Below are positions 1 through 8,788 of a DNA stretch of 64,000 bases, piece by piece. The DNA comes from Mucilaginibacter roseus (GTDB taxonomy: Bacteria > Bacteroidota > Bacteroidia > Sphingobacteriales > Sphingobacteriaceae). The position numbers were made by a program, and so were the translations under genes. Every line of letters starts with the position of its first letter. The stretch's first letter is position 1. Where the stretch lies: the NCBI RefSeq assembly GCF_021215455.1, contig NZ_JAJPWV010000001.1:868001-932000 (forward strand), written 5' to 3'. Under the pieces are notes generated by a model that saw only the letters and a list, made by a program, of their open reading frames with translations, was not told where the DNA came from and did no database searches.

Positions 1-3000
1 TTACCTGCGTTTGATCCTTTTTTGCAATTTCTAAAACAATTTTCCAGAAAAATTTAAATCTGGAATAGTGTATACCAGCATCAATTTCATCAATAAGAAC
101 TCGTTTCCCCTTGTGCAATGCCAGTGAAACAAGTATTCTGAACAATTTGTTAGCTCCTTCACCATATTGATGTAGCGGACGATAGTTTTCTGGATAATCA
201 GAATCTAAGAGCTCAATAGATCCGTTAGCTGTATCTACAATTATCCGATTTACTGTAGGAATAAATAACTTCATGTTATTCAAAAATTCCTGTTCGAGCC
301 GAGGTTTTGTACCAATTTCATCTAGGTAAGCTTTGGCGAGGTCTATTCCAAAGCCTTTACCATAAGGAATAAACGGTGTCTTTATGGAGTCAGATACAGC
401 AATATCGGTCAAACTTCTATAATCAATATCTGTAAATTCTAAGCTGTCAATATTAACTGGTGTTGTACTTGATTTGCTTAATTTCAATCTAAATTCCCAA
501 GATTCCCGATTCTGCTCGATAATGAATTCAATCCAACTTTCGTTGTTATAATTTTTGTAATCAAGTAAAAATTTTTCGTCTAAATTGTAAACGTACCTAG
601 CCTCTTCAGAGTTAATAGAGCGGTCGGGATATATATTACGCCTTTCAATATAAGCGAATGCTAAACGACGAAGTAGTTCTCGCTTATCATCAATAAATAA
701 CAATGCCTCTAGAAAAGACGTTTTACCGATATTGTTATCACCTACAACGAGATTTAATAGCGACATGTTCTCTATTCTTACCTCATCAAATCCTCTAAAG
801 TTTTTAATTGTAATGGTTTGAATATGATTGGGCAAGTCTTTTTGTGCTTTTGTGGGGATGCTTGGCAAATCATTCAGCTCTGAAGATGTGAACACATGAA
901 ATCGAACCTTATTTATAAACGCTATATGCTTATAGATTTCATTAATCAAAGATACATCCTTGGACAATTGAAATAGTTTTTGAGCCCATCTGCTTAATAC
1001 GTATTGAAAATTGTTTGAAGAAAGATCCGGGCCTTGTAAAAGGTCCTTATAAAAATCGATTAGCACTTTAATGTTATTTGTGCTCGATGCTAACCTTTCA
1101 GCAAAACGGCCGATTTCTATAATTTCTGCCTCATCTTTTGTTTCAATCAAAAGTGCTTCGTAAACATATAATAAGGCGAAAAATAGTGGTTCTTGGCGAA
1201 GAAGTGTTTCTTTATGCGTAGAATAAAGCTCTATAATTTCTTTTCGAATATTTTTTTTCGCATAGAAGTCCTCAAGCTCCTTCATCAATCTTCCTTTCCA
1301 AAAGATTAGTTCGGGTATGTCCTCTTTCCTTAAAGAGACCTCGATTTTAGAGCGAACGTAAAATACTCCTTCTTCACCGCACTTTTCAAATGCCGTAATA
1401 GCATATTCGTAACGTTGGATAGCAAAATTTTTATTACCAATCTTACACCACACATCACGATCTGACGCTGTGCATATTTCCTCGAAAATATCAATCAGTA
1501 TTTTAATTGGCTCATTATCTACCGTTTTTTCAAGATAACTTAGTAGAGCTCTTATAATTTCTTCCCTCCAATGAGTGTTTTTTAACACAATACGAAGCTC
1601 GTTCCGCTTTTCATGTAAATAATTAAGATCATTGGATTGCAGGGTTTCAAATAGTATGAGATTAGCAATTATTAATCTAATTTTTTGTGTTTCACTGTTT
1701 GGGTCGGCCGAAAGACCTACGAATTCAGAAAGCATTTTGCCTTGCCAATAAGTGTCCGCTGCCGAGATAAAGCCCTCCAAACCAACTTCTTTTCTCAGAT
1801 AACATTTAGCTGCTTCCTCCCATTTAGCTTGCAATTTGTACATAAGAGCCAAGCATATATAATATTCAGCTTTATTGCCCAACCTAAGAAATTGATTTGC
1901 CGCCACTCGTAGCAAAAAAGGATTCTTGTCGAATATGCCCTGATTTTTATCCTTCACCGCATTCTCAATAGCCATAGCTGGAGTACTTTGCATGACGTTT
2001 GAAATTTGATTTGCACCAAAAACAATTGTATCACGTATTTCTTCCGATTTAACCTCGCTTTCCGTAGACCAATTGGAACCTGCGTAAAAGTCAATCAGCG
2101 GCTTCCAAAAATATTCTTCTGAGGCAGCATTGTCCAGAATTATCAACTCATGTTGCGCCCGAGTTACGGCAACGTACAACTTGTTGTAAAAGAAACGTAG
2201 TTCATACTCTTCCTGATGATTTAATTCCTTAGCATACTCTCCAAAACCATATAATACTACTTGGTCATAGTCAATCCCTTTAGCTTCGACCGCTGTTTTG
2301 ACATTGATGTCAGGAAATCGCTTCAAAATAGAGCTATTGGCTATATACTCATCTCTATCATCTGAGTTAACAGGAATTATAAAGATTTTATATTTAAGTT
2401 TATCTAATATTCCATTCTTATTAGATTCAACAACGTCGTAATCTAAAAATACGTTTAAATGACTGTCTTTCGTAAATTCCGGTCGTTTGGCTATTTGCGG
2501 CTTTTTTATATCTGATTGAAAATGTTTTTTCCGCCAATATTGAATAGCATTAGCAACGTTAACGATAGGTTGTGACGATCGATAATTAAATGTTGGCGCG
2601 TACTCAATTTTATTAGTGTCTAAATCAAATCCAGCAATCTCTTTTAATTCTTTGTAAAGCATGTCCTTGACTTCCGCAGCTCGAAACCCGGTGGGATTTA
2701 CAGTCTGCAATGCGTCACCTGCAAAAACTATTGGTACCTGAGTAGTATTGCTCAAGTCATACTGAAGATATGTTGAAAGATTTAGGATGTAGCGTAATTC
2801 AACGCGGCTGAAGTCTTGAGCCTCGTCGCAAAATATGACGTCGTAAAGTTTTTCATTGGTAATATTTTTCTTGATATAACGAATTATTTTTGTCTTATCC
2901 CAAAAGCCCTGATCCTCTAATAGCTTACGATAAAAGGGCAACACATCTTTTTCAATACCTTGAAGGTCTTGTATTGATAATAACTGCTTACCTTCTGAAG

Positions 3001-4450
3001 GCATTCGCACTTCATAATTAGTACTTGTTATTTGGTAGTCCAGGTCATAACCATATATATACGTAGACATAGCGAACCATACTAGTTCTGCGGAATATCT
3101 ATGTTTAATATGTTTAGGGATAGTAGATGATTCATACAGCACCTTGAAGTTCGAAAAACCAAGATATTTTTCTGGCGAAAACTCAGTATTATCACTCGGA
3201 ATTTGTCGCAATAGAAAGTCTTTAAAGGAGACGAAATGTTTATCAACATTTGCAATATCTTCCAAACTCAACTCGAATTCAGGGTTGCATTGTAATAGTT
3301 CAACTATTGATTTTTTTGTATGTTTAAGAAGATCTTCATTTTCTGTTAAAAAAATCACGTCACCTTTAATTTCGTCAAAACATTTATAATAATAAACATT
3401 GGCGAATAAATAATATAACATAGTTGATTTACCACTACCAGCTTGTCCATTGATGTACTTGGGGAAGGTAAACTCCTTTAGAAACACCGTTTGTTCTGGA
3501 AGCAATGAAAGATTGCCCGTTTCGCTATTTTTTTGAATTGCTTTCCAGAGATCTGCTTCTTTAAGAGCCCATTGTGGGTATGCCCTCAAAGCAATTCTCT
3601 GAACGCTTTCAATAGAATCATAATAGTATTCGGTTCGCTCAAGTTTTTCCTTTATTTGTTTATAATATTCTTCCTGAGTCTTAACATTTGCACCATTTAA
3701 TAATAAATAAATAGGTTTATTTATATTTTCAAATAATATAATACTATAAAAAATACTGACATCATTTTTAGTGATGACTTTAACTTCATAATTATTCTCA
3801 CTCTTAATGGTCTCAAATGATGCGTCTCCTTTGCCGGATGGTCTAAGTAAATCAACCAGTGTCAATCGGAAAAGCTTGGCCTCGTCATCTTTCATACCTT
3901 CAAGACCATCATTACTCATGGCAAACTTGACCCAGTCTTCACCTTCGTATATATCATAGTCTACTTTTAATTCGTACTGATGATGCCAACTTAGTAATTG
4001 CTCAGGTGGAGATTGCTTATTCTCAGCGCTTATACTTAAGTTATTTACGGAAGCTAAAAATCTAGCTACTTCATCATTGCTTAATGGATTGTATTCTAAC
4101 CATTTACCATCTCTAATTTCAACATAGTTTTGCAACCAATTAAAATTTTGGCTCATATTTATAATCTCGCGGACAAAATACACCTGCAACTCCTCATTAT
4201 TTGGCACTGAAATACGCTGTTCTTGAAGAATTACTTTATGATGTGGATTCATCAAATTAAGCACATATATGCCGCCGGTGTAAGCTGCAACCGAATTTAT
4301 TCCTTTAAGATTTTCTCGGCTTGAATATTCACTAAGTTTTTTCCTGACGTTTCTATCAACTGGATCTAAAACTGTTTGGGAATAGGATTCGCAATAGTAA
4401 AAATATATCATGTATGGTCGACTTTTACCGGCATCAAAATCCGCAATCAC
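1..4450 (-). CDS. Helicase–repeat–ATPase fusion protein (UvrD-like helicase joined to an ABC/OLD-type ATPase), partial
   Basis: One open frame runs from near 4450 off the left edge (at least 1,483 codons, C-terminus missing). Seen in the translation, numbered from a GTG at 4450: an N-terminal domain; Walker A GQAGSGKST near residue 335; motif II DEAQD near 542; motif III FAGDALQ; motif V VEAKGIDYDQVV; motif VI YVAVTRAQHE near 760, all typical of SF1A (UvrD/Rep) helicases. A helical, TPR-like stretch follows (about 820-1200). A second ATPase then begins, with Walker A GDNNIGKTS near 1237, signature YGEGANK near 1429 and Walker B VLIDEID near 1451, as in AAA_15/OLD proteins. Both ATPases lie in the same frame. 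The start is uncertain: GTG at 4450 or ATG at 4411, with an in-frame TGA at 4457-4459. Sitting in a tRNA island, it is a candidate defence protein (inference); no TOPRIM domain is visible within the window. Confidence 0.85.
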   Translation of the reverse strand, partial: MIADFDAGKSRPYMIYFYYCESYSQTVLDPVDRNVRKKLSEYSSRENLKGINSVAAYTGGIYVLNLMNPHHKVILQEQRISVPNNEELQVYFVREIINMSQNFNWLQNYVEIRDGKWLEYNPLSNDEVARFLASVNNLSISAENKQSPPEQLLSWHHQYELKVDYDIYEGEDWVKFAMSNDGLEGMKDDEAKLFRLTLVDLLRPSGKGDASFETIKSENNYEVKVITKNDVSIFYSIILFENINKPIYLLLNGANVKTQEEYYKQIKEKLERTEYYYDSIESVQRIALRAYPQWALKEADLWKAIQKNSETGNLSLLPEQTVFLKEFTFPKYINGQAGSGKSTMLYYLFANVYYYKCFDEIKGDVIFLTENEDLLKHTKKSIVELLQCNPEFELSLEDIANVDKHFVSFKDFLLRQIPSDNTEFSPEKYLGFSNFKVLYESSTIPKHIKHRYSAELVWFAMSTYIYGYDLDYQITSTNYEVRMPSEGKQLLSIQDLQGIEKDVLPFYRKLLEDQGFWDKTKIIRYIKKNITNEKLYDVIFCDEAQDFSRVELRYILNLSTYLQYDLSNTTQVPIVFAGDALQTVNPTGFRAAEVKDMLYKELKEIAGFDLDTNKIEYAPTFNYRSSQPIVNVANAIQYWRKKHFQSDIKKPQIAKRPEFTKDSHLNVFLDYDVVESNKNGILDKLKYKIFIIPVNSDDRDEYIANSSILKRFPDINVKTAVEAKGIDYDQVVLYGFGEYAKELNHQEEYELRFFYNKLYVAVTRAQHELIILDNAASEEYFWKPLIDFYAGSNWSTESEVKSEEIRDTIVFGANQISNVMQSTPAMAIENAVKDKNQGIFDKNPFLLRVAANQFLRLGNKAEYYICLALMYKLQAKWEEAAKCYLRKEVGLEGFISAADTYWQGKMLSEFVGLSADPNSETQKIRLIIANLILFETLQSNDLNYLHEKRNELRIVLKNTHWREEIIRALLSYLEKTVDNEPIKILIDIFEEICTASDRDVWCKIGNKNFAIQRYEYAITAFEKCGEEGVFYVRSKIEVSLRKEDIPELIFWKGRLMKELEDFYAKKNIRKEIIELYSTHKETLLRQEPLFFALLYVYEALLIETKDEAEIIEIGRFAERLASSTNNIKVLIDFYKDLLQGPDLSSNNFQYVLSRWAQKLFQLSKDVSLINEIYKHIAFINKVRFHVFTSSELNDLPSIPTKAQKDLPNHIQTITIKNFRGFDEVRIENMSLLNLVVGDNNIGKTSFLEALLFIDDKRELLRRLAFAYIERRNIYPDRSINSEEARYVYNLDEKFLLDYKNYNNESWIEFIIEQNRESWEFRLKLSKSSTTPVNIDSLEFTDIDYRSLTDIAVSDSIKTPFIPYGKGFGIDLAKAYLDEIGTKPRLEQEFLNNMKLFIPTVNRIIVDTANGSIELLDSDYPENYRPLHQYGEGANKLFRILVSLALHKGKRVLIDEIDAGIHYSRFKFFWKIVLEIAKKDQTQV

Positions 4451-4950
4451 ATCAAATCAACTGACAAAGTGATAATCGAGATTAAATCAATATTACGCCC
4501 TAGAATAAGCGCAACGATTAATTTCTCGATAGCTATCAAAATGCCTGTAATAATGTAATTTAAACGTATCCTTTGTCTGGCTAGGTTTTAAATATTAAAA
4601 AGAATTAAATTTTAGTTTAACGTATGCATTAAAATCTAAAATTTGATAAAAATAAGATAAGCAGAATCTCTTTTAAAATTTTTTTAGTAAATATATTAGA
4701 CTCACTTGGGTCTGATATGCGACCTTTATTTAATATCCTATTGTTCGTAGTTCTCTGAATGCATAAACTTCCTATAAGGTATTGGTCGCTATAAGTAAAT
4801 CTAGAGGAGTATACTTGTACAAAATACATCTTCTTACAAAAACAATAAAGTGAATCTAATCCAGATTAAACATGCCCTGAAATTATTTAAAATTACAATA
4901 AACTGTCCTGACCAATAATTGTCAAGTTTAGTTAATAGGATACTTCCAGC
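4451..4950. other. Gene-poor 500-bp stretch inside the island
   Basis: This AT-rich gap lies between the large helicase–ATPase gene and the ORF6N gene. It holds only short frames without recognisable domains. It should contain the promoter of the large gene, but I see no convincing TTTG/TAnnTTTG pair. Confidence 0.5.
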
Positions 4951-5490
4951 TTAATCATGATCCGGTTTATAACCTATTCGCTTTCTTGGTTTTGGCTTAT
5001 AATGATGTTGCATAAGCTCATCTAGATACTTGAATAATAAGTCAATCTTACCATCTTGTTTTGTAATCGCTGTCTTTATCCTTTCAATTTCCAGCCAAAT
5101 ATCAGTTTGTCCCGCTAGAGTTTCGCGAAGTTTTACGAAGATGTCAATGATCTGGATGCTAACTGCAATGGCTCTTTGACTCTTTAAAACGTTTGAAAGC
5201 ATTAAAATGCCATGCTCCGTAAATACATAGGGAAGGTATTTGGAGTGTTCACCTCGCTTTAAGGTCACAAGTTGTGACCTTAGAATTTCATTTTCCTCTT
5301 TGGTTAGTTCGAACATATAATGGCCAGGAAAGCGCTCAAGATTACGGTTAACTTGTTGCTTCAGTTTTTTAGTTTCGGTTCCATACAGTTCAGCAAGATC
5401 AGCATCGAGCATGACCTTTTGGCCTCTTATTAGATATATTTTGCTCATAACAACTTCGTCAGGAACAAATAGCTGTGATTGATTTTCCAT
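4951..5490 (-). CDS. ORF6N domain protein
   Basis: This 179-residue protein carries an ORF6N domain at about residues 10-100, with the typical stretches IYLIRGQKVMLDADLAELYG, RFPGHYMFELT and FTEHGILMLSNVL. A charged, partly coiled C-terminal tail ends in basic residues. ORF6N domains are DNA-binding modules found in phage antirepressor-like proteins and in many Bacteroidota mobile elements. I chose the ATG at 5490 because the domain starts shortly after it. An upstream ATG at 5526 would add 12 residues and overlap the integrase stop. It follows the integrase on the same strand and is probably co-transcribed, so it fits a regulatory role within the island. Its target is unknown. Confidence 0.85.
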   Translation of the reverse strand: MENQSQLFVPDEVVMSKIYLIRGQKVMLDADLAELYGTETKKLKQQVNRNLERFPGHYMFELTKEENEILRSQLVTLKRGEHSKYLPYVFTEHGILMLSNVLKSQRAIAVSIQIIDIFVKLRETLAGQTDIWLEIERIKTAITKQDGKIDLLFKYLDELMQHHYKPKPRKRIGYKPDHD

Positions 5491-5518
5491 CTTACAAAAA
5501 TTTTCGGTCAATAAACAG

Positions 5519-6754
5519 TTAAGCAACTGAGAGTCCTTTAAGCTTACCTTTCAGGGCTGCCATATCCTCGCTCACCTTTCTTTCGATAACTTTGGCATAG
5601 ACTTGTGTCGAGCGCATAGATGTATGACCAAGAAGCTTGCTGACCGTTTCTATCGGCACTCCGTTCACAAGTGTTACAGTGGTAGCAAATGTATGCCTGG
5701 CCATATGGAAGGTGAGGACTTTATTAATTCTACATAGTTCAGCAAGTTCTTTGAGGTAGCTATTCATTTTTTGATTAGATAGTTTAGGGAAGATGGTTCC
5801 GTTTGCAGCTGCTCTTACGTTTCCTTTGTACTTGTTCAATAACCGCTCTGGCTCGTTGAGTACCGGAACATTGACGGGTATAGTAGTCTTCTGGCGAAAA
5901 GTTTTGATCCAAAGGCCGCCATCCTGTCCTTTGACCAGGTTGTCTGGCGTAAGCTCCATCACATCGATGAAGGCGAGCCCGGTGTAGCAGGCAAATACGA
6001 ATATATCCCTTACGACACTCAATCGAGGTAGTAGCAGATGTTTTTGTTCCAGTGCAGCCAGCTCGTCAGAGGTTAAAAAATCTTTCTCCACTCGATCAAA
6101 TTTCAGTTGATACTTTTCGAAAGGATCACGGTATAACCACTCGATCCGACAAGCTAAGTTGATCATCTTTTTAAACCGTTCCAGATGCTTCATGATCCCG
6201 TTAGTCGTTAAAGGCTTTTGATGGTCCACCGGCTGGTGATTGCGAAGGAATACCTCAAAATCCTGAATAAACTTGTAATTGAGCTCTGATAAAAAGAAAG
6301 ACTTTCGCTTTAACTTGTTACTCACAAATTCCCGCAAATACTTTTGGGTAGTGTAGTAATTTTTCATGGTCGCTGGTGCAAGTACCCCTTTAGAGGTTTC
6401 ATTGTGGTACTCAGCAATTTCTTCCAGGGTGTGTTCGTCATCCCCGCTTTTTAGAAAAGCGTTCTTAACAGCATCGGCACTGATCACACGCCGCTTGAGT
6501 TGTAACTCCCGGTAGCATTCTCCTAGTACCTGCCTTACCTCTTCCAGATAGATGTTGAGTTCCCTGCCTTCAGCGGTCGTAGTCTTACCCATACCTTTCC
6601 GAACGTCCCAGCATCTAGTTGCAACGCTCTGTTTGAGCGCCAGCATGGCTTTCTCTCCGTTAACTTTAATTGCCGCATAGACCGGCGCTTTTCCTTCTTT
6701 TCCTTTTTCTGTCCTCAAATTGAAGTGGACACTGAATGTGTTGATCGGCTTCAT
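5519..6754 (-). CDS. Tyrosine recombinase (phage-type integrase) of the tRNA-Pro island
   Basis: The 411-residue protein has the Bacteroidota integrase layout: an N-terminal arm-binding part, a SAM-like core-binding domain (about 105-215) and a C-terminal catalytic domain (about 220-400). Visible catalytic residues are HMARH (H-x-x-R), LGHTS and the nucleophile tyrosine in QVYAKV. The position usually holding the first arginine reads TGLAFIDV, so that arginine is replaced by alanine; IntDOT of CTnDOT also lacks it. The gene starts about 295 bp beyond the 3' end of tRNA-Pro and reads away from it, the usual arrangement for an element integrated at a tRNA. It is intact and presumably active. 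Confidence 0.93.
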   Translation of the reverse strand: MKPINTFSVHFNLRTEKGKEGKAPVYAAIKVNGEKAMLALKQSVATRCWDVRKGMGKTTTAEGRELNIYLEEVRQVLGECYRELQLKRRVISADAVKNAFLKSGDDEHTLEEIAEYHNETSKGVLAPATMKNYYTTQKYLREFVSNKLKRKSFFLSELNYKFIQDFEVFLRNHQPVDHQKPLTTNGIMKHLERFKKMINLACRIEWLYRDPFEKYQLKFDRVEKDFLTSDELAALEQKHLLLPRLSVVRDIFVFACYTGLAFIDVMELTPDNLVKGQDGGLWIKTFRQKTTIPVNVPVLNEPERLLNKYKGNVRAAANGTIFPKLSNQKMNSYLKELAELCRINKVLTFHMARHTFATTVTLVNGVPIETVSKLLGHTSMRSTQVYAKVIERKVSEDMAALKGKLKGLSVA

Positions 6755-7048
6755 AACATTGATCTAATTAAACCATTTGCATTTATTTGGTATTAAATCA
6801 TACCTGATGGTATCAAAAGATCAGTTCAAATCAGCGTAAAACAACGCAAGTTCGTTGCCTTGTAACCCGTTGTAATACAATGATTTAAACCACTTTTGAA
6901 TACCTCAAAAGTATGAAACGAAAAGAGGTGTTCAGTTAGGTGACGGATAACTTGCGATGATTTGATATAATTTGCGTTGGCAGGAAAACAAAAAAGCCTG
7001 TAAATCATTGATTTACAGGCTTTCCATATCGTTTGATATGTAGTATCG
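6755..7048. other. Probable island end (attL region) between integrase and tRNA-Pro
   Basis: The 294 bp between the integrase start and the tRNA-Pro 3' end hold no gene. They should contain the integrase promoter and the element's end. The tRNA-proximal part holds the tRNA terminator hairpin. The matching right-hand att repeat is not in the window, so the exact crossover point cannot be set. Confidence 0.45.
6992..7023 (-). terminator. Terminator hairpin of tRNA-Pro
   Basis: A 13-bp perfect stem (6993-7005 with 7011-7023) with a 5-nt loop lies about 26 nt past the tRNA 3' end. On the minus strand it is followed by a run of T. Its left arm shares 17 identical bases with the hairpin behind tRNA-Ser. 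Confidence 0.8.
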
Positions 7049-7122
7049 TCGGGATGGCAGGATTCGAACCTGCGGCCTCCACATCCCAAATGTGGCGCGA
7101 TACCGGGCTACGCTACATCCCG
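7049..7122 (-). tRNA. tRNA-Pro (anticodon TGG)
   Basis: Read on the minus strand, the acceptor stem CGGGATG pairs with CATCCCG, the anticodon arm is CCACA–TTTGGGA–TGTGG, and the T arm is GCAGG–TTCGAAT–CCTGC. The anticodon is TGG. The 3' CCA is not encoded. The gene lies directly beside an integrase and is the likely insertion target of the island to its left. Confidence 0.95.
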
Positions 7123-7132
7123 AAAGGGTTTG

Positions 7133-7163
7133 CAAAGGTAAATTTTTAAAGCTTATATGCAAA
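7133..7163 (-). promoter_or_regulatory. Bacteroidota-type promoter of tRNA-Pro
   Basis: On the minus strand a TTTG (7160-7163) is followed after 19 nt by TACCTTTG (7133-7140), matching the -33 TTTG and -7 TAnnTTTG pattern. It ends 10 bp before the tRNA 5' end. Confidence 0.75.
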
Positions 7164-7362
7164 TAAAAATTTAAAGTATTTTAATACTGTTTTAACCTTG
7201 CAATTTTAAAGTACATCGCTTTGTTCGATCGGTAATCCGTTTCTTTTAAAGCGCATGCAAAAGTAAGTTTTTAATCGCTATTTGCAACACCGGAACTAGC
7301 TTTTTATGTGTGTTTATGCATACCGTTCAGAAAATCAACTTATTAATTTTTATACTTAACTG

Positions 7363-7938
7363 CTAATTACCAGAATTTACATGATTTATGACTTTCTCAA
7401 CTATATCTGCAGGCGTGAGCACGTAGTCCGGATGGTCATTTGCGATCAAGGCTGACGGCATTAGCGGGAATTGGGCAGTTTTCGGGTCCTGCACAATAAT
7501 GAGGCCTTTGCAAGCTTCAATTTGTTTTGCGCCTTCTATGCCATCATAACCGGCACCGGACAGAATAATCCCTAATGATTTATTCTTAGCATCACTCGCC
7601 ATTGATATGAACAGGTGGTCAATAGTTCTATTGATCTTTTGCTCGGCACTGCGGTCACTGGTGGCAAGTTTACCATTTTCTAAACTGAGTTGTTTACCCT
7701 CAGCCATTACGTATAGATGCCCGGCTTGTAATTCGGCGCTATCATCAACTGTAATTACTGTTAACTGCGTTGAAGGCTGTAGTATGCGGTCCAGTTTACT
7801 TAGTGAGTTATTAGGTATGTGGCTTAGCACAACCACCGCCGCATTAATATCGGCCGGCAGGTTACCAATAATCTCTTTAAGCGGATCGATACCGCCGGCG
7901 GAAAGGCCGATGCCTATAACGTAAAAGTTGTATTCCAT
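7363..7938 (-). CDS. Solitary CheB-type methylesterase domain protein
   Basis: The 191 residues correspond to a complete CheB methylesterase domain without a receiver domain. The expected catalytic triad can be placed: Ser13 in LSAGG, His40 in VLSHIPN and Asp132 in GAGYDG. CheB removes methyl groups from glutamyl methyl esters of chemoreceptors, but no CheR, CheA or receptor gene is nearby. In Bacteroidota such stand-alone domains often work in signalling outside flagellar chemotaxis, so the substrate here is unknown. The gene is preceded by the GT2 gene on the same strand with a gap of about 70 bp. Domain assignment is firm; role is not. Confidence 0.85.
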   Translation of the reverse strand: MEYNFYVIGIGLSAGGIDPLKEIIGNLPADINAAVVVLSHIPNNSLSKLDRILQPSTQLTVITVDDSAELQAGHLYVMAEGKQLSLENGKLATSDRSAEQKINRTIDHLFISMASDAKNKSLGIILSGAGYDGIEGAKQIEACKGLIIVQDPKTAQFPLMPSALIANDHPDYVLTPADIVEKVINHVNSGN

Positions 7939-8006
7939 AGCGTTTACATACTGCGTTTAAGGCAATACATAAAGTGTAATGAAATAAACCGGAAAAGGTT
8001 TGCTTA

Positions 8007-8738
8007 TCAGCCCTCGGGATACTTTCGAAATATGCTGTTTATACGCATCTGGATGACGCCTAAAAACGCCTCGCGGAAAATACGTGTTGACATTTTCGAC
8101 TCACCCGCAGTACGGTCTGTAAATATTATAGGAACCTCAACAACCTTAAAGCCGTGTTTGATGGCGGTATATTTCATCTCGATCTGAAAGGCATAACCGA
8201 CAAATTTTATTTTATCGAGCTGCACGGTCTCGAGCACCTTACGCTTATAACACATAAAGCCGGCCGTAAAATCCTGTATGTTGATGCGGGTAACCATGCG
8301 TACATAAACAGATGCAAAGTAACTCATCAGCACGCGGCTCATGGGCCAGTTAACTACGTTAACGCCTTTTATATAGCGTGAACCCACAGCAGCGTCGGCA
8401 CCATCAATACAAGCCTGGCGGAGCCTTAACAAATCATTAGGATTATGAGAGAAATCAGCATCCATCTCAAAAATAAAATCGTAATGACGGGCTATACACC
8501 ATTTAAAGCCATGGATATACGCCGTACCTAAGCCTTGTTTGCCTGCACGCTTTTCCATAAAAAGACGGTCGGCATATTCAAGTTGCAGGCTTTCAACTAT
8601 CTGTTGGGTGCCATCAGGCGAGCCGTCATCAACAATAAGAATATGGAAATCATGCGGAAGGGAAAATACCTTGCGAACCATCCGCTCAATATTTTCCCTT
8701 TCGTTATACGTTGGAATTATTACAATACTATCAGGCAC
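8007..8738 (-). CDS. Polyprenol-phosphate mannosyltransferase-like GT2 (DPM1 family)
   Basis: This 243-residue GT2 enzyme starts directly with the nucleotide-binding strand IVIIPTYNERENIE, followed by VDDGSPDGT and the metal-binding FEMDADFSH. Length and the motifs TAGFMCYKRKVLE and FTDRTAGESKM match the soluble dolichol/polyprenol-phosphate mannose (or glucose) synthases, which load a lipid carrier with a sugar from a nucleotide sugar. No membrane-anchoring C-terminal segment is present. The actual sugar cannot be read from the sequence. It lies about 50 bp downstream of the peptide transporter on the same strand and may be co-transcribed with it, although no functional link is evident. Confidence 0.88.
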   Translation of the reverse strand: MPDSIVIIPTYNERENIERMVRKVFSLPHDFHILIVDDGSPDGTQQIVESLQLEYADRLFMEKRAGKQGLGTAYIHGFKWCIARHYDFIFEMDADFSHNPNDLLRLRQACIDGADAAVGSRYIKGVNVVNWPMSRVLMSYFASVYVRMVTRINIQDFTAGFMCYKRKVLETVQLDKIKFVGYAFQIEMKYTAIKHGFKVVEVPIIFTDRTAGESKMSTRIFREAFLGVIQMRINSIFRKYPEG

Positions 8739-8788
8739 TACTCGTAAACGCTATCGTTTTAAAAAAGTATGCAAAGCAAACAATTTTT

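Noticed and set aside
1..4450. Calling this gene Gabija
   Set aside because: Gabija is two genes and its ATPase protein has a TOPRIM domain. Here both ATPases are in one frame, and no TOPRIM can be seen because the gene leaves the window.
4629..4829. 66-codon frame on the minus strand
   Set aside because: AT-rich, no domain, no supporting neighbour; not better than chance.
6826..7089. 87-codon frame on the minus strand
   Set aside because: It runs through the tRNA-Pro gene and its terminator, so it is a chance frame.
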